A stretch of DNA of 64,000 nt from Flavobacteriales bacterium UBA6057 (lineage in GTDB: Bacteria > Bacteroidota > Bacteroidia > Flavobacteriales_G > Salibacteraceae), in contig DIYJ01000011.1 in NCBI GenBank assembly GCA_002428995.1, positions 310,001 to 374,000 of the forward strand, in the 5' to 3' direction. Under the pieces are notes generated by a model that did no database searches, had not been told where the DNA came from, and was given only the letters and a program-made list of their open reading frames with translations. Both the position numbers and the translations under genes were made by a program. This document shows positions 37,053-47,053 of the stretch, piece by piece. Within the stretch, counting starts at the first letter, position 1. Each line of letters begins with the position of its first letter.

Positions 37053-37780
37053 TCCTGGGTGAGATCAATGAGTTCGTAATGGGAGAGGTGGTCGATCAGC
37101 GCAAATCCATCGGAGGTGGATTGCAGGAAGTTGGCCTCGCTGAAGAGCGCATCTGGAATCTCTGCTGAGGTGTCTTTGGAGAGGTGACTGATCTCGATGC
37201 GCGGTTTTTCCGGGCTTTTGTAGATGAAGTTGGACAGCGGGGAGGCAAATTGAATTTCCTGGCCTTCCAGTTCATAGCTCCGATGGTCGTAGGTCAGGAT
37301 GAGCGTTTGAATGGGATGTTCCTTGAGCACGAGGGTTAATTGACTGTGCTGATCGTCCAGGCGCTCGATCTGCTGCGCTTCCGCGAAATCCACCAGTTCC
37401 GAGTAGTTGAGAGCCATGGCTTGCGCGCGATCCGATTCCTCCACTGGCTTTACCATCAACACCTGCTGGCTGTGATCCACATGGATGAGGTATTCGTCAT
37501 TGATCAGCGTTTCGATCTCTGGCAAGGGTTCGCCTTTGGCTGAAGTCCCAGCTTTCAGGTGCTTGTAATAGTTGCCGTTTTTGATGCTCACGGTCACCGG
37601 CTGCGATTCCATTACCTGCTCCGTTTCGTGGTTCAGGTAGTAGCGGAATTCCTGCTCCGCCTTGAATGCCACCTGGGATTGGTATCGAGCTTCAATTTGC
37701 TCCAGCACCTCCGGTGCTTGTTGCGCCTGAGTGGAAAGATGTAGGATGAGAAGGAGACCTGCCATCAAGCCGCCCTTCAT
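37049..37780 (-). CDS. Exported protein of the YD/RHS cassette, function unknown
   Basis: This protein has 243 residues from the ATG at 37780 (the frame is open to 37807). A signal peptide (MKGGLMAGLLLILHLSTQAQ) precedes a beta-rich body of alternating strands (VTVSIKNGNYYKHL, YLIHVDHSQQVLMVKP, TLILTYDHRSYELEGQ). That overall style is faintly like LolA/LppX-type lipid-binding half-barrels, but no motif confirms it. It sits between the two giant YD/RHS genes, 5-32 bases after one and sharing an ATGA overlap with the other. It is therefore made together with them and may be a folding or export partner. Confidence 0.82.
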   Translation of the reverse strand: MKGGLMAGLLLILHLSTQAQQAPEVLEQIEARYQSQVAFKAEQEFRYYLNHETEQVMESQPVTVSIKNGNYYKHLKAGTSAKGEPLPEIETLINDEYLIHVDHSQQVLMVKPVEESDRAQAMALNYSELVDFAEAQQIERLDDQHSQLTLVLKEHPIQTLILTYDHRSYELEGQEIQFASPLSNFIYKSPEKPRIEISHLSKDTSAEIPDALFSEANFLQSTSDGFALIDHLSHYELIDLTQE

Positions 37781-37812
37781 GTTGTTGAGGATGTTGGTTG
37801 GATGCATGATGA

Positions 37813-40800
37813 TCAGTTTTTGCGGATGCCACTTCGGGTTTCGCTCACAGTGAAGATTCCGCGTTCGGTTTCTACTTTGGTGTTCACCAATCGACCTTCG
37901 CTATCGTATTCATAGAAGGTGGCGAAGTTTCGATCGTCCAGGCTCGCCAGCATGCGCATGGATTCTGGTTCGTAGACATAGCTGGCCATGGCGGCCTGGA
38001 ACGGATGAATCCGCAGGTCGTCAAAGTAGCCGTTGGTGTTCCCGTTGTTCGCCAGGGTAATGTCCAGCTGATGGGCTGCTCCACCGGGCAATTCAAACAC
38101 GTATTCCACCCGCTGCCACCCATCGATGATAGTGGTTCGGTCTTCGCTCAGAGGAACCAATGGGATGCAATCTGCGGTAAGCTCGATTTCCAGATCCGGG
38201 TAGCTCAGCTTGGTGCCGGCCGTGTTGCCTTCCTTCACCCAGGCGCTCACCACGTATTTGGAGTTCACGCCATTGGTGGTAGGGGAGAAGCTTCCCGCAC
38301 AATCGCGGTACTTCAGCGTGTACTGCACATCATCACCAGGGTTGTTTTCGCTGCGTGGTGTGAGGCCTCTGGTGGCGGTCGCATCACCGGCTGCTGGTAC
38401 AAACAGACTGTAGTTGCCGGTATGGGCATAGGTACTGTTCAGATTCCCTTTGTAGGTGTAATAGTTGAGGTGACCGTTGTGGCAGGCGGAGGTGTAATAA
38501 TCGTAGTCCTCAAATCCATCGTAGGCCACTTCCTGGTAGCGGGCATTGCCTGCTTGCAGCACGGGTACAGTCTTGTTGTAGCCGTAAACGCTGGAGGAAT
38601 AAAGTCCCATGGCGTCTTGACTTTCCAGCATGTTTCCATAGGGATCGCACTTCGTGATTTCCCCGGTCATCAGCCATTTCTCCGTATCGCCAGCTGCAAC
38701 GTTGTCTGGATGCCCGGTTTCATACAGTGCATGCCATCCGCCCGTGCTGTTCCAGAATGGAATGATGTCGTGTTGTCCATCTTTCCGAATGTCTGGATTA
38801 CTACCCTCCAGTCGTTCCGGTGCCTGGTAAGCATAGCTGCGCAGTGGACGCCACGTCCCTCTGATTCCTTCGTAGTAGGGATTGACCGTATTCCCTGGAA
38901 GCTCACCACACTGGGCGATGGGTTCGGTACAGCTCGTCTCTGTGGAGAATTCGCTGGTTGGCCACTCCGTGTTGATCGTTCGGGTGCCACCATCATTCAT
39001 GTGAGCCGTGAATTGCACCGTTCCGGAATTGTCGACAGGATTCGATAAATAGGCAATGTCACTGAAGGTGTAGCTGCCAGGCGACACAATGAAGAAGGAG
39101 CCTTTGTTGTACACGCCCAGGCTTGGCTCGCAAATAAACCGGAAGGCCATGTAGCTGCCCGTGTTTGCTAGTGTCATGTACTTCCACGGTGTGCATCCTG
39201 CATAACTGCTGTAGGTCTGAGCATACAGGTTGGGGTAGGGATAAGAGCTCAGGTCTAGTCCGGTAGACTCCAGTTGTCCATTGGCAATAAGCTCATTGAA
39301 AAAATTCAGAATGCTCGTGTAAGTGGGCATGCCGGGAGTGATAGGTACTGGATCGCCATAGTCGATGCCACAGTACATTTCCCACTGATCACTGAATTCA
39401 GAAGCATTTGCTGCAATCACTTTGTCTACTGCATTCAGGCTGGCGGCCCTTGGGTCTTCCAAGCTGCTGAAGGCGGCTGCGCTTCCACCAAGCACATTCC
39501 TGCGGCCTGAGCGCAACACCTTATAGGTTTTCTGCACACCATCGGTCAACACCCCAGTAGGAATGTCTCCATTTTTGTCCACGAGGTAGAGATGTCCGGT
39601 GCTTTGCTCTTTCAACACCCAGTACTTTTCAGGATACCAGGCTTCGGTGCTTTGGTTTTGGAGGATGAGTTCATCCCCTGGAGTGAAGTTTCCGTTGGCC
39701 ACTCCGTTGTCAAACTTCCCGGTGGTGTTTACCAGGTCGTTGATACCCAATTCTTCGTAGGCCAGACCTTGATTCCAGAAAGCCTGAGCCATGCCATCGT
39801 AAATCCAGTAAGCCGGATAGGCAAAGCCAAAAACCTGGTCGCTGTAGTTGTTCCACACCGAGGTGAGAATCGGTTGTCCTGTTTCGTAGTCATAGGCCAG
39901 GTTCTGCGTCAGGATAGTGGAAGACCCATCTACCACGTAAGTCTTATCCAGGATGCCAAAGCGGCTGATCACTTTGGTGAGCGTGGCGGAAGCAAAGCGG
40001 TTGTAGGTCTCTTGCTTTTGCTTTCCTGGGCTAATGGAGACTCCCATGCCTACCGAGAAGTTCCAGGTTTTCACCAGCGACTTATTGCTGTTGTAGCTGT
40101 GTCGCGAATCGAAGGTGTAATCGACCTCTTGCCCAAGGATTACTCCCGTGAGCTTGTTGCCGTTGTTGTCATAAGCGGTGACCTTGTTGTTGAGCTTGGT
40201 CACACCTGTTTCGTCCAGTTGTGTATCGTATTCAAACCGAACCTGGTTTACCAGTTCTCCATGCGCATCATAGTTGGATCGGGACTTAGGTTTGCCGTGC
40301 ATGTCGTTGAGCTCAACAACAAAACCCTGGCTGGCTCCATACATTTCAACACTAATATGAGCGTCCTTGCTCTCACGGATGTGCTTCAAGCCTGGAAGCT
40401 TGAGTGTGGTTTCCGTATCTGTGGTCAGCAGGTCTGAAAGGATCGAGGTCTTCTTGGTCACCACCGGGAAATCCTTGGCGGTGTAGAATTCATATTCGCG
40501 GTGCCCGGTGGCAGTTCTGGTGACGTTCACGCGTTCCAGGTTTTCAACTTTTACAGCTCTATAGCCTACGATGGGTGCAGGAAATATGGCTTCTCCCACA
40601 GGAATATCCAGGTAGTGGTAATCATCCGGGGCGAGCAGATTCTCCACCTCGTAGAATTCCGGTTGATGCCACGGGTTTTCGTTGTTGCCAATCAGCGGTT
40701 CGTAAGCCGCCACACCGCTGCTGATGACCTCTTTATCGCTGTTTTCCATCGTGTAGTAATAGGTCTGGCCGTAAGTCATATCACTCCCGCCCATCGAACC

Positions 40801-43800
40801 CCAGCCATCGGTGGAGGTGATGCTGGTCACGCGATAGCCTCCTCCGATCTTATCCTGATCTGGGTCGTTCAGTCGGATGAACGAATGACTGAGGTCCACG
40901 GTGCGGCCATACTGCTTGTTGCGCAGCGCCACATTGAGCCCACCCAGTTGGAGTGTCGCCATGTCCAGCTGAAAATTGTCCTGGGCATACTGCTTGAAGC
41001 AGGCTCGTATGCCCGATGAATTGAACGGATTGCCGGCATTGATGCCCACAAACTGGTTCGTCAGAAAGCCGATCGCCCCTTGAGCAAAACTGCTTCCGCC
41101 TGCGGTGCAGTTGAACGGTGGCCACAGCTTATCGGAGAGGTTGAGCCGGGCAAACTGCCACGCGGCCTTCGCAAAGGGGTGTGTGAAATCATTGGTGTTT
41201 GTACCTGGTAATGACCAGCCGATAAAGGGTGTTGTTTCAGGTACATCTTCATCTTTATCCATCACCCTAACCGTTTTTACCTTCACCCAAGCGTGGGTAT
41301 AAGTATTGCCCGGATCTGGCACGACACCGTAGGCAGCGACCTCCGCATATCCGGGTACATATTCGTAGGTGGTGCCTTTGTCCAGCAGATCGGTGAGGCA
41401 GCGGAAGTAGAGGTGCTTAACACCGTCCATGTATTGTTTGCCCAACAGAATGTTGGCTGCGGCTTCACTTCCGGTCAGCGCTTCATCTAGCTTGAAGTAG
41501 ATGTAGTCATTGGCCTTTGGACCATCAAACAGTTTGTCGTTGATGTTCTGAGGATCGAAGTTTTCATCCTGTCCAAACCCTTCGATGGTAAACATGCGCA
41601 TGGCTTTTTTATCCTGCACATAGGCGTAGTCATCCGCCTCGTAGCTCACGTCAATGCTGCCGCCCGAAGGAAGGTCGATGTGTGAAAGCTTCCAGGCGCG
41701 GGCGTAGTTGTCGGCCAGTGTTTGGTCTTGAGTCGCATAGGGATATTCAGCATTCGGGTAGTTGCAATCGTTGGGCTTGTAAGATCCCCAGCGGTCCATG
41801 GCCGAATAGCTGTAGTCATAGTTGTAGGCTTGGTCGTAGGTGAACGTGTAGGGACTCAGGCGTCCCTTCTCTGAGTTACCGTAAGTGAACCACACCTTTT
41901 GGAGGGTGAGCTTTCCTTCGTTTCCTGTTCCCAGCGCTCCAGAGTTGTTGGGCACTCCCTGGCATAGCGAATAGTCGTATTCAAAATGAGCAGTTTGAAG
42001 GGGTATGGCATTGGCTCCGTTTGCCTCTCGGTCGTGGCGATCGTAGAGGACGATCTTGTCCAGCTTTTGGAGTGGCTTTGCATTGTCTCGTTGGCCGTCT
42101 TCATTTCTTACTCCAAAACCATCCTCCCGATCGCTGAGGTAGAATTCCGCGATGCGGTTTTTGGTGACGATGGAGTGAGTGTACCAGATTTCCTTCTCAC
42201 CGTAAGTGTAGTTCCCCTTGTCGTCATATTCGCGACAGCGGTATCCCTGCTCCCAGGCGGCAATGGGGAAGTTTGGATCGTTGGGATCGCCCTCTGAATA
42301 GGGATAGCGCCATGCGTAATCTTCGTAGAGCTGGCTGTAGTTCAGCTGCGTCCAGTTGCCAAGGTCGTCATCGCTGGGTCCGTCTCCCGTTCGATCTACA
42401 TAGTCAGGAGAGAGGATGGAGCTGAGCAAATAGCTTGTGGCGTAGCCCGGCATCTCCGTACTCTGGAAGAGGTGGTTTTTGCCACGGTTGTTGCTCTGAG
42501 AATTGTCGACTGTGTGTTCGTAGCGTGTCAGCTTTTGGCAATCGATGGTGCTGTTGCCTTCTGTGTTGAATGAGACCGTCTTTTGAACATGGTTGTAAAC
42601 CGGTATGCCGTACACATAGCGACTTCCGTTTTCCTGGGTCACCGTCATTTCCGAGAGGTGGTGATCAGCGCGGCCTCCACTGTTTCTGGCGATGTTTTGA
42701 TCAATGGTCTGCGTTCCAGCGGTGCCGTTGTAGGGAGCATAGTCCTGGATGGTGGTGAACAGGCCATGTGATGCGGCTTCCGCGGCTGTCAATGCTCCGT
42801 AGTTCGTGTTGCGGTATTCACGCTTGTTTTTATAGCCTTCAGTTGGAAGGTGATGTTGGTATTCTCGGTTATGGACGGGCTTCACCAATTTGGACTCCCA
42901 CTTGAAGTAAGAGTCTTCCAGGTCATCTTTCTCCTTCAGGTCAATTTTGGGAGCGACCGCGTTGCTGCCCTGCATATCGCTGTAGAAGGCTTGATTCAAC
43001 GGAGTTCGCTCACCCTGGCTTCTGAAGAAAGCCGGTTCGTATCCCGTTCCATACCCATCCTTCTGGAATTTGAGCTGGTCTTCGGCTTCGTTTCCATCCG
43101 CACTTAGCCAAGGCCCGCTGTAGCTGGTTCGCTTACCATTTCCCGAGCCCTTGCTGTAGTGAATGGGCATCGCCAAACCGCCTTGATCGATGATGTGCTG
43201 CACTTCCGGTGGAAGCTTCTTGATCTTCTTCGCCAGTCCCGCTGCGATGGTTCCTACGATCAGACCTCCAGGGCCAAGCTTGGGTTTTGCCGAGGAGATT
43301 TTGGTGATCGAGTTGTTGGAGATTCCATCGTTGGTCACCCGTTGATCGAACACCATCCCGAGGTCGTTTCTGTAGGGACGCATGGAGGCTGCCATGCCTT
43401 GGCCCGTCACAGAAAACCGATCGTAGCTCTGATGCGCAGCAGGCAGGTGAGGAATCGTTTGAGGGATGTGAAAGATTTGACCTTCGCGATTGAAGTCCAT
43501 CAACTGTCCCTTTGTTTCCTTGGTGCTTGTTTCCTGAGCGTAGTAGTAGCCGTAACCTTTGTTCAAAAGCTCTACATCAGAGTTCTCTGCGACTACTGCA
43601 GTGCCGTCTTCCTGAAGCAGGACATTGGAGGATAAGCTGTTGATGTCCGTGCGATAGAGGTCGATGTTTCCCATCAAATGGAGGGTGCCGGAGTGGATGC
43701 TCTGACCTTTGCCTCCTGAGTAACTGGAGAACCCGCTGTAGGGTGTGTAGGTGGAGGTTCCGAGAGATATGGCTGAAGAGCCTGAGGTACCAGCTCCAAC

Positions 43801-44787
43801 TCCATAGTTGAACTGAACAATATCGTAAGGATTATTCGCTTCGGGGGTTACACTGATTGAGGCGCTGACTGAAACACCTTTGCTGTTTACAATTTGCTGA
43901 AGTCCCGTGCGAGTAGAGTATTGTGCACTTATGGAGTTGGTTCCGCCAATCCCCAACGAAGTGCCAGAATTTCCTTGTGTACCCTTGAGCCCAACGTTGA
44001 TGCCAAAAGACTCGCGAGGGTTAATGCCAATTCCTGTTTTGGAGCTGTGAACAATACTCAGTCCACCACTACGACTCACTCCAATTCCAGGTCCGATCGA
44101 CTGATCGGTAGCTGCATAAGAAAGTGGCAACGTCAGTCCAATGGTCGCACCATAGGACAGATCAATGATGCGATCTACACCGGTACCAGTATAATTGTTC
44201 TGCGAAATACCATGGGCGATGCTGGCGTTTCCGCTGGCACTCACGTTCAGGTATTTACCAACCTCACTGCCAGCACCCCCGGTCACAATTCCAATCACGA
44301 TTTGAGAGATAGGCACACTCACGGAAGCTCCATTGCCTTCCTTGGCGTAATCTTCTGTTTGGTTGAGCTGGTGAAGTGTTTGCTTCACCTCGTCCCCCTT
44401 AAAATCATCCGGCAGCCCACGCATGTTACGTGTCATCGCCCCAGGGTTGATGTTCCATCCCAGGCCGACCCACGAAGCTTCGTGTTCCATGCCTACATCT
44501 CCGTGGTAGCTCAGGTTGATGGGGTAGCCTTCCACTTCCATCAGGGGAATGTTGTAGGTGAAGTCTCCTGTGAAGAGGTTCACCATGTCTGAAGCTCCGG
44601 CCGGTTCGAAGGAGGCCGTTTCCGGGCTGGCGGCACCACTCGTGAGAGCGAGTGCAGCCGTTGGGAAGATCATCTGGTTGAGCATCAGAAGCACCACTGT
44701 CACAGCGGTGATCTTGTAGATCTTGCGATTGGGGTTCATGCTTGGTCGCATTGCAAATCGTTTTGAGGTTCGGGGTGAGTCAATCAT
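37813..44787 (-). CDS. Giant YD-repeat (SpvB/TcB-like N-terminus) surface protein
   Basis: This protein has 2324 residues from the ATG at 44787, which overlaps the previous stop as ATGA. A long basic signal sequence (ITAVTVVLLMLNQMIFPTAAL) is followed by NLFTGDFTYNIPLMEVEGYP and SWVGLGWNINPGAMTRN. That opening is typical of SpvB/TcB-like and Bacteroidota RHS-type shell proteins. A Gly/Ser-rich region (about 150-380), YD-type strands and a jelly-roll-like domain near 2150-2240 (YVVSAWVKEG ... GYFDDLRIHPF) follow. It closes with YEYDSEGRLVNTKVETERG. It has no RHS core and no variable tip. By analogy with Tc toxins it could form part of a hollow shell with the distal RHS protein; this is inference. 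Confidence 0.87.
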   Translation of the reverse strand: MIDSPRTSKRFAMRPSMNPNRKIYKITAVTVVLLMLNQMIFPTAALALTSGAASPETASFEPAGASDMVNLFTGDFTYNIPLMEVEGYPINLSYHGDVGMEHEASWVGLGWNINPGAMTRNMRGLPDDFKGDEVKQTLHQLNQTEDYAKEGNGASVSVPISQIVIGIVTGGAGSEVGKYLNVSASGNASIAHGISQNNYTGTGVDRIIDLSYGATIGLTLPLSYAATDQSIGPGIGVSRSGGLSIVHSSKTGIGINPRESFGINVGLKGTQGNSGTSLGIGGTNSISAQYSTRTGLQQIVNSKGVSVSASISVTPEANNPYDIVQFNYGVGAGTSGSSAISLGTSTYTPYSGFSSYSGGKGQSIHSGTLHLMGNIDLYRTDINSLSSNVLLQEDGTAVVAENSDVELLNKGYGYYYAQETSTKETKGQLMDFNREGQIFHIPQTIPHLPAAHQSYDRFSVTGQGMAASMRPYRNDLGMVFDQRVTNDGISNNSITKISSAKPKLGPGGLIVGTIAAGLAKKIKKLPPEVQHIIDQGGLAMPIHYSKGSGNGKRTSYSGPWLSADGNEAEDQLKFQKDGYGTGYEPAFFRSQGERTPLNQAFYSDMQGSNAVAPKIDLKEKDDLEDSYFKWESKLVKPVHNREYQHHLPTEGYKNKREYRNTNYGALTAAEAASHGLFTTIQDYAPYNGTAGTQTIDQNIARNSGGRADHHLSEMTVTQENGSRYVYGIPVYNHVQKTVSFNTEGNSTIDCQKLTRYEHTVDNSQSNNRGKNHLFQSTEMPGYATSYLLSSILSPDYVDRTGDGPSDDDLGNWTQLNYSQLYEDYAWRYPYSEGDPNDPNFPIAAWEQGYRCREYDDKGNYTYGEKEIWYTHSIVTKNRIAEFYLSDREDGFGVRNEDGQRDNAKPLQKLDKIVLYDRHDREANGANAIPLQTAHFEYDYSLCQGVPNNSGALGTGNEGKLTLQKVWFTYGNSEKGRLSPYTFTYDQAYNYDYSYSAMDRWGSYKPNDCNYPNAEYPYATQDQTLADNYARAWKLSHIDLPSGGSIDVSYEADDYAYVQDKKAMRMFTIEGFGQDENFDPQNINDKLFDGPKANDYIYFKLDEALTGSEAAANILLGKQYMDGVKHLYFRCLTDLLDKGTTYEYVPGYAEVAAYGVVPDPGNTYTHAWVKVKTVRVMDKDEDVPETTPFIGWSLPGTNTNDFTHPFAKAAWQFARLNLSDKLWPPFNCTAGGSSFAQGAIGFLTNQFVGINAGNPFNSSGIRACFKQYAQDNFQLDMATLQLGGLNVALRNKQYGRTVDLSHSFIRLNDPDQDKIGGGYRVTSITSTDGWGSMGGSDMTYGQTYYYTMENSDKEVISSGVAAYEPLIGNNENPWHQPEFYEVENLLAPDDYHYLDIPVGEAIFPAPIVGYRAVKVENLERVNVTRTATGHREYEFYTAKDFPVVTKKTSILSDLLTTDTETTLKLPGLKHIRESKDAHISVEMYGASQGFVVELNDMHGKPKSRSNYDAHGELVNQVRFEYDTQLDETGVTKLNNKVTAYDNNGNKLTGVILGQEVDYTFDSRHSYNSNKSLVKTWNFSVGMGVSISPGKQKQETYNRFASATLTKVISRFGILDKTYVVDGSSTILTQNLAYDYETGQPILTSVWNNYSDQVFGFAYPAYWIYDGMAQAFWNQGLAYEELGINDLVNTTGKFDNGVANGNFTPGDELILQNQSTEAWYPEKYWVLKEQSTGHLYLVDKNGDIPTGVLTDGVQKTYKVLRSGRRNVLGGSAAAFSSLEDPRAASLNAVDKVIAANASEFSDQWEMYCGIDYGDPVPITPGMPTYTSILNFFNELIANGQLESTGLDLSSYPYPNLYAQTYSSYAGCTPWKYMTLANTGSYMAFRFICEPSLGVYNKGSFFIVSPGSYTFSDIAYLSNPVDNSGTVQFTAHMNDGGTRTINTEWPTSEFSTETSCTEPIAQCGELPGNTVNPYYEGIRGTWRPLRSYAYQAPERLEGSNPDIRKDGQHDIIPFWNSTGGWHALYETGHPDNVAAGDTEKWLMTGEITKCDPYGNMLESQDAMGLYSSSVYGYNKTVPVLQAGNARYQEVAYDGFEDYDYYTSACHNGHLNYYTYKGNLNSTYAHTGNYSLFVPAAGDATATRGLTPRSENNPGDDVQYTLKYRDCAGSFSPTTNGVNSKYVVSAWVKEGNTAGTKLSYPDLEIELTADCIPLVPLSEDRTTIIDGWQRVEYVFELPGGAAHQLDITLANNGNTNGYFDDLRIHPFQAAMASYVYEPESMRMLASLDDRNFATFYEYDSEGRLVNTKVETERGIFTVSETRSGIRKN

Positions 44788-45428
44788 TTCAGGGCGAGTG
44801 TTGGCAGGTTGTTCAATGCATCCTGGCGAATGTGAAAAGCGTGGAGGCCGGTACCCAACAGTCGATCCTGGTACCAAAGCGTGAGGTCTTCCGTGGATTC
44901 TGGCTGGGTGTCGAAAGCCAGGTTGAGCGTTTCCCAGGGCTGCGCTCCGTAGTTGCGCTCGTAGTGCAGGCCGATGCAGTTCAAGGTGTCGGAACCTTGC
45001 GTCAGGCGAAAATCTTCCCGAACGGTTACTGCCAGGTATTGCACCAGTTGTCCATAGGCTTCATCGGAGCCCGCAGCCAGCAGGTCCAGCAGCTTGCCCT
45101 TTTGTGGGGCTCCGATCGAGAAGCTGAGGTAGTGGGCTCCGTCCAGTTCTTGTTTGATTTCCTCATACTCAGTTTCGGTGAGGTCATCTGTTTTTGTTTC
45201 CAGCACTACGGTATAGTCCACCGGTTTGTATTGCATTCTGAAGACCAGGTCGCCTTCCTGTTTTTGCTGCCTCAGGCCGTTTTCAGTATTGGACACATAG
45301 TCCGCATATTGACTGGGAATCAAAGCCGTAGGATGCCACAAAAAGCCAAAGGAGATAATGATCGCGAGTGTTAGGCAGGTTCCTAGAATCCATGCCATTT
45401 TCTTCGATGTTGTGCGTTGTTCGGTCAT
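44784..45428 (-). CDS. Membrane-anchored protein of the YD/RHS cassette
   Basis: This protein has 214 residues from the ATG at 45428 (the frame is open to 45461). A single membrane helix (MAWILGTCLTLAIIISFGFL) is followed by a periplasmic domain with FRMQYKPVDYTVVLETK and ETEYEEIKQELDGAHYLSFS. From memory, similar proteins with a YKPxDY-type motif occur beside RHS genes in other Bacteroidota; I cannot verify this here. The gene starts 4 bases after the preceding stop and overlaps the giant YD gene by 4 bases, so all are translationally linked. A role as an accessory for assembly or export of the giant proteins is inferred. Confidence 0.82.
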   Translation of the reverse strand: MTEQRTTSKKMAWILGTCLTLAIIISFGFLWHPTALIPSQYADYVSNTENGLRQQKQEGDLVFRMQYKPVDYTVVLETKTDDLTETEYEEIKQELDGAHYLSFSIGAPQKGKLLDLLAAGSDEAYGQLVQYLAVTVREDFRLTQGSDTLNCIGLHYERNYGAQPWETLNLAFDTQPESTEDLTLWYQDRLLGTGLHAFHIRQDALNNLPTLALK

Positions 45429-45432
45429 GTGT

Positions 45433-46404
45433 TCAAGGGGTGTTTCCGTTGTTGTTTTCATACACGAAGCGCAGGTATTTCACTTCGCCTTTTCGGTTCG
45501 AGACCTCCAGGTTGTAAAAGGCTCCAGGTGTGAGACCAAGAGCACCGAGGTTCAGGTGGATGTAGTTGAGCCCGTAGCGGAGGGTTGCCGTTGGAGCGCC
45601 AGATGGGGTAGCAGTTCCTGACTCGTTGGCACCGGCTATCAGCATGTGATTGCTGTCATAGATGCGATAGATCAGCGTTTTGGTGGCGGCCAGATCGTAG
45701 CGCTCTTCGTAGCGGATGTTGAGGTATTCGTTGTAGGTGTGATGGTAACCTGCATCCGGTTGTTTCTTCAGAATGGCGAAGTTGTCGCCCTTGTCAACCC
45801 CTGGATCAGGAGTCTGAGGAAAGGAGGAGGTGACAGCCTCCAGGTTCGAAAGCTTGCTGGTAATGTTGGCGGCCGCTACCAGGTCTCGGTCGGTGCCCAT
45901 GCTCACCGTAGTCAACGTGGTTCCATTCTTCTTATAGTAGAGTGTGGTGCCGATTTTTTCAAGCCGAAGCACATCATCCATTTGCGCAGAACCAATGGTG
46001 GTAAGCGTGCCAGAGAGCATCGTTTGGATGTTCCCAGAGGCACGGATGGCAAATCCATAGTCGTAGTCAGAGAGGTCGTTGAGTGTGGTGATATTGGCAT
46101 CCCTTAACCCAAAGGATTTGTTCTTGATGCTGGCCACGGTGTATTCGATCCAGCCGTCTGTACCGCTGGTTAGCACGTTCGATGCGGTGGCGAAGCAGTG
46201 AATTCCTGAACTGGTGTTCAGGTTTTTAAGAACGTTTCCATCCACGATCACATTGGAGTTGTAGAGGTTGTTCCAGTTGACTGAATACACGGAAGAGGAA
46301 GAGCTCTGCGGTGTTCCGAAGTCCATTTCGGAATCGATGTTGGCGCCCATTAGAAGGAATACTAGTGGGGCCAACCAAAACAGGGATTTGACGATTGATT
46401 GCAT
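45433..46404 (-). CDS. Exported lectin/LamG-like protein, first gene of the YD/RHS cassette
   Basis: This protein has 323 residues from the ATG at 46404, chosen for the signal peptide (SIVKSLFWLAPLVFLLMGA); the frame is open to 46497. The body has two parts. The first is a jelly-roll-like domain at about 40-190 with the signature DVLRLEKIGTTLYYKKNGT, which recurs in Bacteroidota surface proteins and looks like a concanavalin/LamG-type sugar-binding fold. The second is a fibronectin-like or Ig-like domain (LNIRYEERYDLAA ... GLNYIHLNLGALGLTPG) ending VKYLRFVYENN. It lacks a T9SS sorting domain. It heads the cassette and may give it surface or carbohydrate binding. Confidence 0.82.
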   Translation of the reverse strand: MQSIVKSLFWLAPLVFLLMGANIDSEMDFGTPQSSSSSVYSVNWNNLYNSNVIVDGNVLKNLNTSSGIHCFATASNVLTSGTDGWIEYTVASIKNKSFGLRDANITTLNDLSDYDYGFAIRASGNIQTMLSGTLTTIGSAQMDDVLRLEKIGTTLYYKKNGTTLTTVSMGTDRDLVAAANITSKLSNLEAVTSSFPQTPDPGVDKGDNFAILKKQPDAGYHHTYNEYLNIRYEERYDLAATKTLIYRIYDSNHMLIAGANESGTATPSGAPTATLRYGLNYIHLNLGALGLTPGAFYNLEVSNRKGEVKYLRFVYENNNGNTP

Positions 46405-46975
46405 AGATTGAAAGATTGATATGATCACCTGGAACCAGGTGTTGCTGGCTGCAGCATTGTCAGCTGGAGGAGGCTGGTGTGAAGAGCCTATCTCCAACTT
46501 CTTGAACCTAGTCTCTGGAGTAACGGTATCTAACGTTTGTGTAGTAACTACATGTCCCGTTGAGGGAACAGCATTTCTGGCTGTAGTTTCTCCCGTTTTG
46601 ATGCCAGACTCCGATACTTCGTTGTAGAATCTTGGAAAGCCAGATTCTGGCCCGTTGTATACTGGTTTCTGCGAATTTAGGTGGCCGAAATGCCGTGACG
46701 GTTAATGCTTTTGATACGGGAAAGATTCATCTGAGAAACGGGTGCGACTGAACTCGTTCGAGTGCGGATATGGAGTGTTTGAGGTCATAGAAGCTGATTT
46801 AAAAAGGGGTGTCAGCTTCAAAGCTGGGAAGTCCCTGTTTAACACATCAGGCGAGTTTGTAAGCGGTTGTTTATCAGTCTTTTTTGAGCTTTTTTGATTT
46901 GCTAAGGGTGTTTTGACCTGAGATTTGTGAATCTGATTGAACCAACTTTAAGGCCTTCAAATGGAGTGTTGCCCA
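46405..46975. other. Long leader region of the YD/RHS cassette, 571 bp without a gene
   Basis: No open frame here has a plausible start and protein-like content on either strand. It should hold the promoter and leader of the minus-strand cassette. I see one short palindrome (TGTAGT A ACTACA at 46540-46552) and no recognisable riboswitch, tRNA or repeat. Confidence 0.5.
46540..46552. promoter_or_regulatory. Possible operator upstream of the YD/RHS cassette
   Basis: The perfect 13-base palindrome TGTAGTAACTACA lies about 136 bases upstream of the first cassette gene. Its size and symmetry suit a dimeric repressor or activator site. A single copy this short could arise by chance, so the call is tentative. 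Confidence 0.25.
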
Positions 46976-47007
46976 AACAAAAAGGTCGACTCATTGAGTC
47001 GACCTTT
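46976..47007 (-). terminator. Rho-independent terminator of the amine oxidase gene
   Basis: AAAGGTCGACTCA at 46981-46993 pairs exactly with TGAGTCGACCTTT at 46995-47007, with the loop formed from the central bases. Read on the minus strand the stem runs into TTTTTGTTTGGG. It lies 47 bases beyond the stop of the minus-strand amine oxidase gene and separates it from the YD/RHS cassette. Confidence 0.88.
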
Positions 47008-47053
47008 CATTTCCTGTCATTGCGTAAAGAGTGATGCTCAAAACACCAGAGTG

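Noticed and set aside
38005..39048. Plus-strand open frame of 347 codons opposite the giant YD gene
   Set aside because: It is antisense to a continuous giant gene whose end (YEYDSEGRLVNTKVETERG) lies in the overlapped region; there is no start context or homology signal.
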